From assembly GCA_047973235.1 (NCBI GenBank), contig JBKEBP010000250.1, positions 1 through 11,366 on the forward strand: a stretch of DNA of 11,366 nt, read 5' to 3'. The notes beneath the pieces are model-generated. The model did no database searches and had not been told where the DNA came from. It saw only the letters and a program-made list of their open reading frames with translations. Below are positions 1-7,058 of this stretch, one piece after another. The stretch is from Aequitasia sp047973235. GTDB taxonomy: Bacteria > Bacillota > Clostridia > Lachnospirales > Lachnospiraceae. A program made the translations under genes and the position numbers. The first letter of the stretch is position 1. Every line of letters starts with the position of its first letter.

Positions 1-224
1 ATCCATCAAGAGGATCAGCAGATAAGGCTAAGAGACCGGTGCTTGCAGCTTGTAAATATATCGTTAAGATGATAGATGATATTTTAGCAGATTATCCTGC
101 GGGACAGGTTCCAACAGATGGCTTCTGTTTCAGAGATGCCAAAGAACTTGAACCATTTCTTAAAGAACCACAAAGCGAAGGATGGAAGTCAATTCACGAA
201 ATTAAAAAAATGGGTATATTCTAA
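1..224 (+). CDS. C-terminal end of a probable creatininase-family amidohydrolase (5' end outside window)
   Basis: The frame is open from base 3 to the TAA at 222-224, so about 73 residues of the C-terminus are visible. The first visible residues (PSRGSADKAK) resemble the GDPS-x-A-x-x-EKG turn near the end of creatininase-family proteins, followed by an amphipathic helix (ILADYPAGQVP) and a hydrophilic tail ending SIHEIKKMGIF. Creatininase-family enzymes are metal-dependent cytoplasmic hydrolases of cyclic or linear amides. The metal ligands would lie upstream of this window and cannot be checked. The next gene, a membrane transporter, begins 106 bases downstream on the same strand with no convincing terminator between, so the two may be co-transcribed. 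The family call rests on a short tail remembered from homologs and is moderate at best. The alternative is an unrelated cytoplasmic enzyme. The coding status itself is firm. Confidence 0.55.
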   Translation, partial: PSRGSADKAKRPVLAACKYIVKMIDDILADYPAGQVPTDGFCFRDAKELEPFLKEPQSEGWKSIHEIKKMGIF

Positions 225-240
225 ATTAGAGGAATTAATG

Positions 241-324
241 AGGAGGCGGGTGGAAACCCACCTCCTTAAATATTTAAAGGATAAAAAATTAACATGCAAG
301 ATAATTTTATGACGCTAGGAGGTG
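241..324 (+). promoter_or_regulatory. intergenic hairpin with GNRA loop and an alternative pairing to the downstream Shine-Dalgarno
   Basis: Bases 241-251 (AGGAGGCGGGT) pair with 256-266 (ACCCACCTCCT), with one C-A mismatch and a GGAA tetraloop at 252-255. No T-run follows (TTAAATATTTAAAGG), so it does not look like an intrinsic terminator. The 3' arm contains CACCTCCT (259-266), which is also perfectly complementary to AGGAGGTG (317-324), the ribosome binding site of the transporter gene. The two pairings are mutually exclusive, so the hairpin could either free or, if opened, allow masking of that site. Pairings are read directly; a regulatory role is inference. Confidence 0.45.
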
Positions 325-330
325 TCCGGT

Positions 331-1461
331 ATGAATACACTAATTTATATTTTCATAATAGCGGCTATTGGCTATCTGCTAGGTAGGGTTAGTATAAAAG
401 GAATACAACTGGGAACAGCAGTAATTTTTATTGTGGCCTTGGTATTTGGACATTTCGGAATTATTGTTGATTCTATAGTTAAAAATATCGGATTGGTTCT
501 ATTTGTTGGGTCAGTTGGATTGATTGCAGGACCGGTATTCTTTTCTAACTTTAAAAAGAAGGCTAGTTCGTATATTGTACTAGGAGTTTTAATTATTACT
601 TTTGGATGTGTTCTTACATATATTACAGCAAAATTATTCAATGTTCCGGGACACTTGGCGGTAGGGATCTTTAATGGAGCACTCACATCAACACCCGGTC
701 TTGCGGCTGCAACGGATATCAGCACGGATCCAAGCATTCCAATTGGCTATGGAGTGGCATATCTTTTCGGTGTAATCGGTGTTGTACTGTTTATACAAAT
801 ATTACCTAAGATACTCGGCAAAAATATGGTAGAAGAAGCAGAAGAATTCAAAAACAATTTAAAGAAAAAAGAAGAAAATAAGTCCGAAGATGATAAAAAG
901 AATAATTTTAAAATAATTGAACCAACAGGGCTATTTGTAATTGCACTAACAGTGGCACTTGGAATCCTACTTGGAAATGTTAAGGTGCCATTACCGGGTG
1001 GCGGGAGCTTTGCTCTGGGTTCTACCGGTGGGCCACTATTTGTAGGCATTATACTGGGACATATGAGACATGTGGGAAATATATCTATAGAAGTCCCGAA
1101 ACAAATGCTTAAGATACTTAGGGAACTGGGATTGGTTTTATTCCTAATTGGGGCAGGTACCGAGGCCGGTCAAGGATTTCTATCAACAGTAAGTGAATAC
1201 GGAGTTGCCTTATTCTTCCAAGGCGTTATTATTACAATAGTACCAATGATACTGGCAACAATAGTGGCACTTAAGATATTCAAAATGGATTTGATTAATT
1301 CACTTGGATCTATTTGCGGCGGCATGACTAGCACGCCTGCACTAGGCTCGCTTATCTCAAGTGCAAAAACAGATGAGGTGACGATTGCATATGCATCCAC
1401 ATATCCGATTGCTTTGATATTGGTTGTGTTTGCGACACAGATACTTATGTATGTTTTATGA
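331..1461 (+). CDS. compact AspT/YidE-type membrane transporter (aspartate-alanine exchanger superfamily)
   Basis: This is a 376-residue integral membrane protein made of two similar hydrophobic halves of about five segments each. Each half carries the hallmark re-entrant motif of the family: GALTSTPG at residues 116-123 and GGMTSTPA at 330-337. A short, highly charged cytoplasmic linker (about residues 163-193, rich in Glu and Lys) separates the halves. Known AspT/YidE/YbjL proteins are usually about 550 residues, with two TrkA-C (RCK-type) regulatory domains in that position; here they are absent. AspT itself exchanges aspartate for alanine. The substrate here is unknown. I chose ATG 331 because AGGAGGT (317-323) sits 7 bases upstream; the in-frame GTG at 322 lies inside that ribosome binding site. 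It follows the putative creatininase-family gene and may carry its substrate or product. It ends with a terminator at 1532. Family assignment is confident, substrate is not. Confidence 0.85.
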   Translation: MNTLIYIFIIAAIGYLLGRVSIKGIQLGTAVIFIVALVFGHFGIIVDSIVKNIGLVLFVGSVGLIAGPVFFSNFKKKASSYIVLGVLIITFGCVLTYITAKLFNVPGHLAVGIFNGALTSTPGLAAATDISTDPSIPIGYGVAYLFGVIGVVLFIQILPKILGKNMVEEAEEFKNNLKKKEENKSEDDKKNNFKIIEPTGLFVIALTVALGILLGNVKVPLPGGGSFALGSTGGPLFVGIILGHMRHVGNISIEVPKQMLKILRELGLVLFLIGAGTEAGQGFLSTVSEYGVALFFQGVIITIVPMILATIVALKIFKMDLINSLGSICGGMTSTPALGSLISSAKTDEVTIAYASTYPIALILVVFATQILMYVL

Positions 1462-1531
1462 TTTACAACAACGCAAAAGATATCGGAAGCAGTTTGTAAG
1501 AATATATGCAATTTGTATACCCTATAATAGC

Positions 1532-1560
1532 AATGCACACGCAAATACGTGTGCATTTTT
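1532..1560 (+). terminator. intrinsic terminator after the transporter gene
   Basis: A perfect 10-bp stem, AATGCACACG (1532-1541) with CGTGTGCATT (1548-1557), has a 6-base loop and the stem's final TT continues into TTT, giving five Ts in a row. It lies 70 bases after the stop codon of the transporter gene. Confidence 0.85.
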
Positions 1561-1886
1561 CGTGTGGTCGAATTTGTTTCGCTAAAATGAGAAACTATTT
1601 ATATTTCTTTTGAAAAAAGGTAAACATAGATGCTAAAGTAAAAACCAAAAAATATTTGAAAATAATTGAATATACCCGATATATATTTCGATATAACCTC
1701 ATAACAATAATATAAATTATTATACAAATGTTATATATAAAATTTTTATTTAAAATCACCGCAGTTGCCGAATTCCATAGGGGTAGTCACATTGAAAAAC
1801 AAAGAATTATACTATGGACGCTAAATATTGGACAAAAGTCTAATAATGAGGAATTTTAATGAATACCATAGGAGGCAACAAGAAAA
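1561..1886. other. AT-rich noncoding stretch upstream of the broken rhamnosidase gene
   Basis: About 325 bases with no plausible gene on either strand. The middle (about 1600-1760) is extremely AT-rich. It holds a nested inverted repeat: ATAAC (1701-1705) with GTTAT (1730-1734), enclosing AATAAT (1706-1711) with ATTATT (1716-1721). A possible but weak promoter is TTGAAA (1656-1661) with TATATA (1680-1685), 18 bases apart; such matches are expected by chance in DNA this AT-rich. The end holds the ribosome binding site AGGAGG (1870-1875). I recognise no riboswitch. Confidence 0.4.
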
Positions 1887-2753
1887 ATGAAGATGAAGAT
1901 GAAGGTGAAGGTGCACAGGCTATTAGCCTTGGTGTTGGTTTCGGCGATGATTATGAGTAATTTTAGCCAAATCGGAACAGTATTTGCAGCAAATAAGGAG
2001 GAAGAAGACTCTCAAACTGTTGCAGACAAAAACGGAGGAGCAAAATGGATTTGGGGAAAGGATTTTAAAACCCAAAACAATTGGACCGCATTTAGAAAAA
2101 CAGTTAAGTTGGATTCAATACCGGAAAAAGTAGTAGCTAAAATAGCTATTGACTCTAAATATTGGCTATACATTAATGATAAATTAGTCGTTTTCGAAGG
2201 CGAAGCAAAACGAGGTCCCAATAAAACAGACACATATATGGACCAAGTTGATATAGCGAAGTATTTAAAAAGCGGTGAAAATACTATAGCAGTTTTAGGT
2301 GAATATTTCGGACGAGACGGATACTCATATTCTTCAAGTGGTCATGCCGGATTCTTATTTGAAGCAAATGCCACTGGAGTAAATATAGTTTCAGATGAAT
2401 CATGGAAGGTTCTTAAACTTGATGCGTACGGAGCCTCAGCTACCAAAATACCAAATGAGAGAATTGTCGAGAGCTGTATTAGATATGATGCACAAGAGGA
2501 GGTTTCAGGCTGGCAAACATCGAGCTTTGATGACTCGGATTGGGATAATGCCATTGCTTATGGTATTGAAGGTGATGAACCGTGGAATAAGCTTGTGGAC
2601 AGAACGATACCTGAACTAAAGTTTGATGAGGATTATCGGATATTTGATCAAAGTGCTATAAAGGAAACACAAGACAGCGATTCCTCAACAATGTTTGAGA
2701 TTCCTACAGATGATTACGCTATTGAAGCAACATTCACAGTTGCGAATCAGTAA
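1887..2753 (+). CDS. fragment 1 of the broken rhamnosidase: signal peptide and N-terminal domain
   Basis: 288 codons. ATG 1887 is preceded by AGGAGG at 1870-1875, and the reading begins with a run of Met-Lys codons (three ATGAAG hexamers). Residues 1-35 form a signal peptide ending VFAA before an acidic stretch. Residues from about 50 (AKWIWGKDF, then FRKTVKL, SKYWLYIND, GENTIAVLGEYFG, SDESWKV, SFDDSDWDNA, PWNKLVDRTIP) follow the pattern of the rhamnosidase N-terminal beta-sandwich, a likely carbohydrate-contacting domain. The last 20 residues (DDYAIEATFTVANQ) start a concanavalin-like module and then hit TAA 2751-2753. Homologs continue here with further strands, so the end is not natural. 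With its start and ribosome binding site intact, this piece could still be made and secreted as a truncated protein without catalytic residues. Confidence 0.8.
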   Translation: MKMKMKVKVHRLLALVLVSAMIMSNFSQIGTVFAANKEEEDSQTVADKNGGAKWIWGKDFKTQNNWTAFRKTVKLDSIPEKVVAKIAIDSKYWLYINDKLVVFEGEAKRGPNKTDTYMDQVDIAKYLKSGENTIAVLGEYFGRDGYSYSSSGHAGFLFEANATGVNIVSDESWKVLKLDAYGASATKIPNERIVESCIRYDAQEEVSGWQTSSFDDSDWDNAIAYGIEGDEPWNKLVDRTIPELKFDEDYRIFDQSAIKETQDSDSSTMFEIPTDDYAIEATFTVANQ

Positions 2754-2759
2754 TGTTGC

Positions 2760-3213
2760 ACACGATGATATGTCTAAACATGAATATACAATGCGATTAG
2801 AGGTCAAAGGAGATACGGTTGCTACATATGTAGATAAAAAAAAGATAGATGAGCGCAAATTCACAAGCTACGGCAAAATGGTAGGGGTGCGTGCTGACCA
2901 AAAAGAGCAAGCAAGCATTTCATCATTTAAAATTGAGAGTATAGATGGCAAAACATCCTATTATAATGATAATTTTACTGGAACTTCTAACTTCTATAAC
3001 ACTAAAATAAAAAATAGCAAACTTGCAGTAGATGGTACACAAGGAATAGACATGGGAATGCTTACGGTGCCTTCAAAAGTTACTCTCTATGAATGCGCTA
3101 TACCGGTTAATGTACAGTTTACGCCATATTTAAAAATAAACTCAGATGCAGCTGGAAAGCAGATTAACATTTATACAGATCATGCAAGTGTTGGTGGAGT
3201 TCAGTCAATCTAA
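2760..3213 (+). CDS. fragment 2 of the broken rhamnosidase: rest of the concanavalin-like module and linker
   Basis: This segment is in a different frame from fragment 1. It opens with AHDDMSKHEYTMRLEVKGDT, which matches the second half of the concanavalin-like insert of GH78 proteins (a strand, YVDKKKIDERK, SYGKMVGVRADQ). It then reads into the domain before the catalytic barrel (INIYTDHASVGGVQSI). It stops at TAA 3211-3213, but the same frame continues without interruption (TEYVTKEGEQEYESLAWTNG), showing that the stop lies inside a conserved stretch. The first base given is only where recognisable sequence resumes. The frame is open somewhat upstream, and there is no start codon with a ribosome binding site. 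Probably not translated. Confidence 0.65.
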
Positions 3214-4245
3214 ACAGAATATGTAACCAAAGAAGGTGAACAGGAATATGAATCATTAGCCTGGACAAATGGAGAGAAACTATATTTTGAAGTACCCGAG
3301 GGAGTAAGCGTTGAAGCGTTGGGTTATCGTCAGTCAGGTTACAATGCGGAGTTTGAAGGAAGTTTTACTTCAGATGATGCACAATTAAATACCTTATGGA
3401 CAAAAGCAAGAGATACTTTGTATGTTACAATGCGTGATACTTTTATGGATTGTCCTGATCGTGAGCGCACACAGTGGTTGGGAGACGGAGTAAATGAAAT
3501 GCAGATGGCATCATATTCTCTTTCAACTGATTCAAAACTATTATCAAAGAAGCTAATCGGTAATATCCTAGGATATGCCGGTGATAAAGGAGAATTGCCT
3601 ACAATTGCTCCTAGTGAAAAATGGTATGAACTGCCGGCTCAATCATTAGCAGGAGTTATGAGTTTTTATATGTATTATCTCTATAATGGGGATGAAGAGG
3701 TAATAAATGAAGCATACGGACCATCTTGTAAATACTTAATGTTATTTGACATGAATGATAACGGAGTTGTTAAGAACCGTGAAGGAAACTGGAACTGGAG
3801 TGACTGGGGTGATAACTGTGATCAGGATTTAATTATCAATGCATGGTATTATATCGCACTTGATAGAACTATTAAGATGTCTGAGGTGATTGGGGTTTCA
3901 GATAATGACAAGCAGGTACAGGAGCTGAAAACCAGAAAGAAGTCAATTGAAGAAAACTTCGATAAAGTATTTTGGAACAGCGATGGTTATTATCGCTCAA
4001 AAGGACTAAGAGTAACAGATGATCGTGGTAATGCAATGGCAGTAATTGCAGGTTTGGCAAAGAAGGAAAATTATCCTCAGATTAGGCAAGTATTAACTAC
4101 TCAAGAGTTGGCAAGTCCATATATGGAAAAGTATGTACTTGAAGCACTATTTAAAATGGGATATGACAATGATGCATATACTAGAATGAGATCTCGTTAT
4201 TCAAGTATGATTAACAGCAGTAATACAACACTTATGGAATGTTGA
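3214..4245 (+). CDS. fragment 3 of the broken rhamnosidase: most of the GH78 catalytic domain
   Basis: Open in frame from just after the TAA at 3211 to the TGA at 4243. It holds the core of the GH78 barrel. DCPDRERTQWLGDG is the family's acid-rich signature, carrying residues equivalent to the substrate-binding Asp/Arg/Glu and the general acid. Further motifs are NWNWSDWGD, the DRGNAMAVIAGLA helix, and TTLMEC just before the stop, whose Glu (4237-4239) aligns with the GH78 catalytic base. The TGA falls two codons after that Glu, where homologs carry Trp (E-x-W). Past it the frame reads DSGSTNHGWSGG, the conserved NH motif. The first usable start-like codon is TTG 3319, without a convincing ribosome binding site. 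Alone it would lack part of the active site. Confidence 0.7.
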   Translation, partial: TEYVTKEGEQEYESLAWTNGEKLYFEVPEGVSVEALGYRQSGYNAEFEGSFTSDDAQLNTLWTKARDTLYVTMRDTFMDCPDRERTQWLGDGVNEMQMASYSLSTDSKLLSKKLIGNILGYAGDKGELPTIAPSEKWYELPAQSLAGVMSFYMYYLYNGDEEVINEAYGPSCKYLMLFDMNDNGVVKNREGNWNWSDWGDNCDQDLIINAWYYIALDRTIKMSEVIGVSDNDKQVQELKTRKKSIEENFDKVFWNSDGYYRSKGLRVTDDRGNAMAVIAGLAKKENYPQIRQVLTTQELASPYMEKYVLEALFKMGYDNDAYTRMRSRYSSMINSSNTTLMEC

Positions 4246-4290
4246 GATAGTGGATCTACAAACCATGGATGGAGTGGTGGTGCACTTACA

Positions 4291-6861
4291 ATGATGAGCA
4301 TGTATGGTGCCGGAGTTTCTCCTATTGAACCCGGATATACTAAGTTTCAAGTCGTACCTCAAATCGGTGATTTAAAGACAATAAATGCAGTTATACCTGC
4401 ATGCATCGGCGATATAACAGTTAATATTAATCATGAGGACCTGAATAATTTCACAGTATCTACTACAGTTCCCGGTGGAAGTACGGCTCGCATAGGAGTG
4501 CCGTTAATTGGTGGGAAAGATGCAACAACAGTTACTTATAATAATAATGTAATCTGGGGAAATGAATTAGAAGAAGAAAGACCACAGGCAGCTGAGCTTC
4601 TCCAGCCTCGTACAGATAATGGAACAGAGCCAAAATACGTTGGCCAGGATGAAAACTTTGTTTACTTCGAAGCAACAAGTGATACAACACTTACTGCAAC
4701 ACGTGGAAAAATCAAACAACTCAATATCAACGTAGATGATAAGGAAAATATTAAGTTGCTGGTAAACGGTGAAGAACAGGAAATGCCATATCAGAATTCT
4801 AAACTAAAAACAGGAGAAGAAGTAGATATTCAATTTGTATCTAAGTATGATGGTGAATATGGACTTGATTCTTTATCAGAAGCGAATAATAAGGTAAGCC
4901 TTGATACAAAAGACAATATGGAATTTAAAATAAATATGGATGATGACTATTCACTTACAGGAACTGCAAAATATATAGGTAGAAGTAATCTGGCACTTGG
5001 GAAAACCGTAACAGTCAATAATCCGAGGACGGATATATCAGATCCGGAATGGAGTGCCAATAATCTGGTTGATGGACTTCGTAAAAGTAATAATGAGTCT
5101 GCACAACCTAAAGGATATTCATCAAAAGATAGCACAACTCAGGACCTGGATACACCGGACGAAATTAGTATAGATTTGGGATCAATTCAGGAAATTGACA
5201 CTGTGAATCTATATCCACAAACTAATACACAATCAGATGCCCTTGGATATGCAAATTATCCTGAGAATTTCACAATACAGGTAAGTGAAAATGGCACTGA
5301 TTGGACAACGGTAGTAACTAAAGAAGGTGAAAAAGTAGGTGATAGTGGTCGAAACGAATATAGCTTTGATAGTATAAAAACTCAATATGTAAAAGTGGTA
5401 ACAACGAAAGCGGGAGATGCTTCATTTACTACGAAAACTGCTAAATATAACGTACAATTTGCTGAAATGGAAATATATGGTAATGGGACACCTGATGAAA
5501 CAACAGGTAGCGAAGTCACAGCAAAAACTGCAGCTGATTCAATTATCATTCCTGAAATTTTAGACCAAGACGCAATATCAATGCCGGCGGTAGTAGTACC
5601 GGAAGGATTTAGTGCAGCAATAGTAAAATCCGATAATGAAAAAGTAATTAGTCTTGATGGAACGGTAGCACCACAGGAAGAAGACCAGGTAGTTAAGATT
5701 GTTTATAACGTTATAGGAAAAGATGGTGACGAGTATGAAACACAGGAATTAACAACAACTGTGCCGGCGATAGCACCAACCGATGTAAGTATTGTGACCA
5801 GTCCTATCAGTATATTAAGGACAGTAGACGGCAAAGCTGATTTTACGGTAGAAACAGCGGGAACATTTCCACATTATCAATGGCAGGTGAAAACAGCTGA
5901 CGCAGACTGGACTGACATTAAAGATGCAACTTTGGCAACCTATGAAATCGATGCTTTAACTATCGAGGATAATGGAAATAGTTATCGTTGTGCAGTTACA
6001 AACAAAAAGACAACAGAGCCAATTTATTCAGAAGAAGCTAATTTGACTGTAGACAAATCAGTTGATACTCCGATATTTGAGACTGAGCCTACAGCAGGAG
6101 AGTTGAGATACGGTCAAACACTAAGCGAGTGCGAAATTACAGGGGCAAAGCTTAATGTACCCGGAACACTGCAGTGGAAAGATGACACAATAGTCCCGGA
6201 AGTGGGAGAGAGTAACCAATTGATTATATTTGTTCCTGATGATCAATCTAAATATCCGCAAATTGAGTTAGAAGTCAAAGTCACAGTAGCAAAGTCAGAT
6301 GTTACGGTAAATGATTTGAAACTGTCCACACTTGAAAATGGCCAAACTTTAGCGGATGTAATAATAGAAGCACAGGTAATTAATCCTAATAGTCAGCAGG
6401 AGGTTGAAGGTCAGTGGAGCTGGACATCTAATAGTGATGAACCAATTGGTAATGGAACGATAGAGGAGCTAAAGTTTACACCAACTGATGCAAGTAACTA
6501 TAATTCATACTTGACTGAAGTAGAAATTACAGTTAATCCGGCTAAAGAAGACGGTAGTAAGGACCAAGATAATGACAAGGGCAGTGATATCGACTCTGGA
6601 AATAATCAAAGTGAAGGAAGTGACGGACAGACACCCGGAACAAAAGCAGGCAGCAGCGATGAAGGTAGCGATATAAGTAACGGCTCATCTACAGGAAGCA
6701 TTACAGGAGCAACAATAGATAACTCTGCTAAATCATCAAATAGTAAATCAGACATAAATACGGGTGATAAGAATAATATAATAATGTATTTAACTATAGC
6801 ATTAGGGGCACTAATCTTAGTGGTTGTAGGTATTGTTATCAAAAGAAAAAGAAGAAAATAA
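4291..6861 (+). CDS. fragment 4 of the broken rhamnosidase: end of GH78, accessory domains and cell-surface anchor
   Basis: 856 codons, open in the same frame as fragment 3 from base 4246. ATG 4291 is only the first Met and has no good ribosome binding site. It contains the tail of the catalytic barrel and the C-terminal Greek-key domain (residues 1-90, EPGYTKFQVVPQIG). Next is a spacer, then an F5/8 type C (discoidin, CBM32-like) domain at about 232-399 (NLALGKTV ... DEISIDLG ... YVKV ... MEIYGNG). An Ig-like domain follows at about 495-590 (YQWQVK ... YRCAVT), then two related short domains at about 592-750 (GQTL ... P-D-x-x-x-Y). An acidic Ser/Gly linker (750-822) leads to NTGD (823-826), one membrane helix (about 830-850) and KRKRRK. 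The end resembles a sorting signal but lacks the Pro of LPxTG. No frame break occurs in these 2.5 kb, which argues for recent inactivation. Confidence 0.8.
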   Translation: MMSMYGAGVSPIEPGYTKFQVVPQIGDLKTINAVIPACIGDITVNINHEDLNNFTVSTTVPGGSTARIGVPLIGGKDATTVTYNNNVIWGNELEEERPQAAELLQPRTDNGTEPKYVGQDENFVYFEATSDTTLTATRGKIKQLNINVDDKENIKLLVNGEEQEMPYQNSKLKTGEEVDIQFVSKYDGEYGLDSLSEANNKVSLDTKDNMEFKINMDDDYSLTGTAKYIGRSNLALGKTVTVNNPRTDISDPEWSANNLVDGLRKSNNESAQPKGYSSKDSTTQDLDTPDEISIDLGSIQEIDTVNLYPQTNTQSDALGYANYPENFTIQVSENGTDWTTVVTKEGEKVGDSGRNEYSFDSIKTQYVKVVTTKAGDASFTTKTAKYNVQFAEMEIYGNGTPDETTGSEVTAKTAADSIIIPEILDQDAISMPAVVVPEGFSAAIVKSDNEKVISLDGTVAPQEEDQVVKIVYNVIGKDGDEYETQELTTTVPAIAPTDVSIVTSPISILRTVDGKADFTVETAGTFPHYQWQVKTADADWTDIKDATLATYEIDALTIEDNGNSYRCAVTNKKTTEPIYSEEANLTVDKSVDTPIFETEPTAGELRYGQTLSECEITGAKLNVPGTLQWKDDTIVPEVGESNQLIIFVPDDQSKYPQIELEVKVTVAKSDVTVNDLKLSTLENGQTLADVIIEAQVINPNSQQEVEGQWSWTSNSDEPIGNGTIEELKFTPTDASNYNSYLTEVEITVNPAKEDGSKDQDNDKGSDIDSGNNQSEGSDGQTPGTKAGSSDEGSDISNGSSTGSITGATIDNSAKSSNSKSDINTGDKNNIIMYLTIALGALILVVVGIVIKRKRRK

Positions 6862-6883
6862 ATAAGAAGTAGGAAATAAATGG

Positions 6884-6931
6884 AAGGTATCACACAGATT
6901 GCGAAAATGGATCAGTGTGGTACCTTTTCTT
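6884..6931 (+). terminator. intrinsic terminator after the rhamnosidase gene
   Basis: AAGGTATCACAC (6884-6895) pairs with GTGTGGTACCTT (6915-6926) through 12 bp including one G-U. GAT/ATC adds pairs inside the loop. TTTTCTT follows. It lies 23 bases after the last codon of the rhamnosidase gene. Confidence 0.85.
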
Positions 6932-7008
6932 CGCTGAGAAAATGCAAGATTACGAGTGCGAACTTGCAAAAACGACGCCGAATGACAAAAAAATCACAAA
7001 ATAATCAG

Positions 7009-7058
7009 GCTGTCTATATTGACTTTGTATTACGAGTTATTGTATACTAGAAGACAGC
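7009..7058 (+). promoter_or_regulatory. pckA promoter framed by an inverted repeat
   Basis: TTGACT (7019-7024) and TATACT (7043-7048) are 18 bases apart, a good housekeeping-type promoter that predicts a start near 7055. The promoter is bracketed by a perfect 6-base inverted repeat, GCTGTC (7009-7014) and GACAGC (7053-7058). The right arm overlaps the expected transcription start. It could be an operator for a regulator; no known site is recognised. Confidence 0.65.

Larger units (their letters stand above)
1887..6861 (+). pseudogene. broken secreted, wall-anchored GH78 alpha-L-rhamnosidase-like protein
   Basis: Four consecutive open segments read as one protein of roughly 1,650 residues plus missing sequence. 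In order: signal peptide, N-terminal rhamnosidase beta-sandwich, a concanavalin-like insert, GH78 (alpha/alpha)6 catalytic domain, C-terminal Greek-key domain, discoidin-like domain, Ig-like domain, two short repeat domains, an acidic Ser/Gly linker and a membrane anchor. GH78 enzymes release L-rhamnose from plant glycans by an inverting mechanism. Three lesions break it: a frame change near 2740-2760 where homologous sequence also seems missing, an in-frame TAA at 3211-3213, and an in-frame TGA at 4243-4245. Reading continues in the same frame across both stops. The transporter gene ends in TGA, so general TGA recoding is unlikely. So few lesions in nearly 5 kb, with long intact segments between, suggests recent loss. 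Assembly or sequencing error is the main alternative. Confidence 0.85.

Noticed and set aside
241..270. Intrinsic terminator between the first two genes
   Set aside because: The stem is strong but is followed by TTAAATATTTAAAGG, not a T-run, so readthrough is expected.
118..312. 64-codon reading frame overlapping the end of the first gene
   Set aside because: It overlaps the better supported frame that is open from the window edge, has no ribosome binding site, and its product has no recognisable pattern.
322..330. GTG start for the transporter nine bases earlier
   Set aside because: The GTG lies inside the AGGAGGT ribosome binding site that serves ATG 331.
372..1556. Minus-strand reading frames across the transporter gene
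   Set aside because: The plus strand encodes a clear membrane protein with both family motifs; the antisense frames have no ribosome binding site or recognisable product.
1792..1813. TTGAAA and TATACT as a promoter for the rhamnosidase gene
   Set aside because: The hexamers are only 10 bases apart, too close for a sigma-A-type promoter.
2739..2759. GTTGC direct repeat as the footprint of the deletion
   Set aside because: Both copies remain and they are only five bases long; recombination between repeats would have left one.
4243..4245. Genome-wide reading of TGA as Trp
   Set aside because: The transporter gene ends naturally in TGA with no homologous sequence after it, and the rhamnosidase gene also carries a TAA and a frame break.
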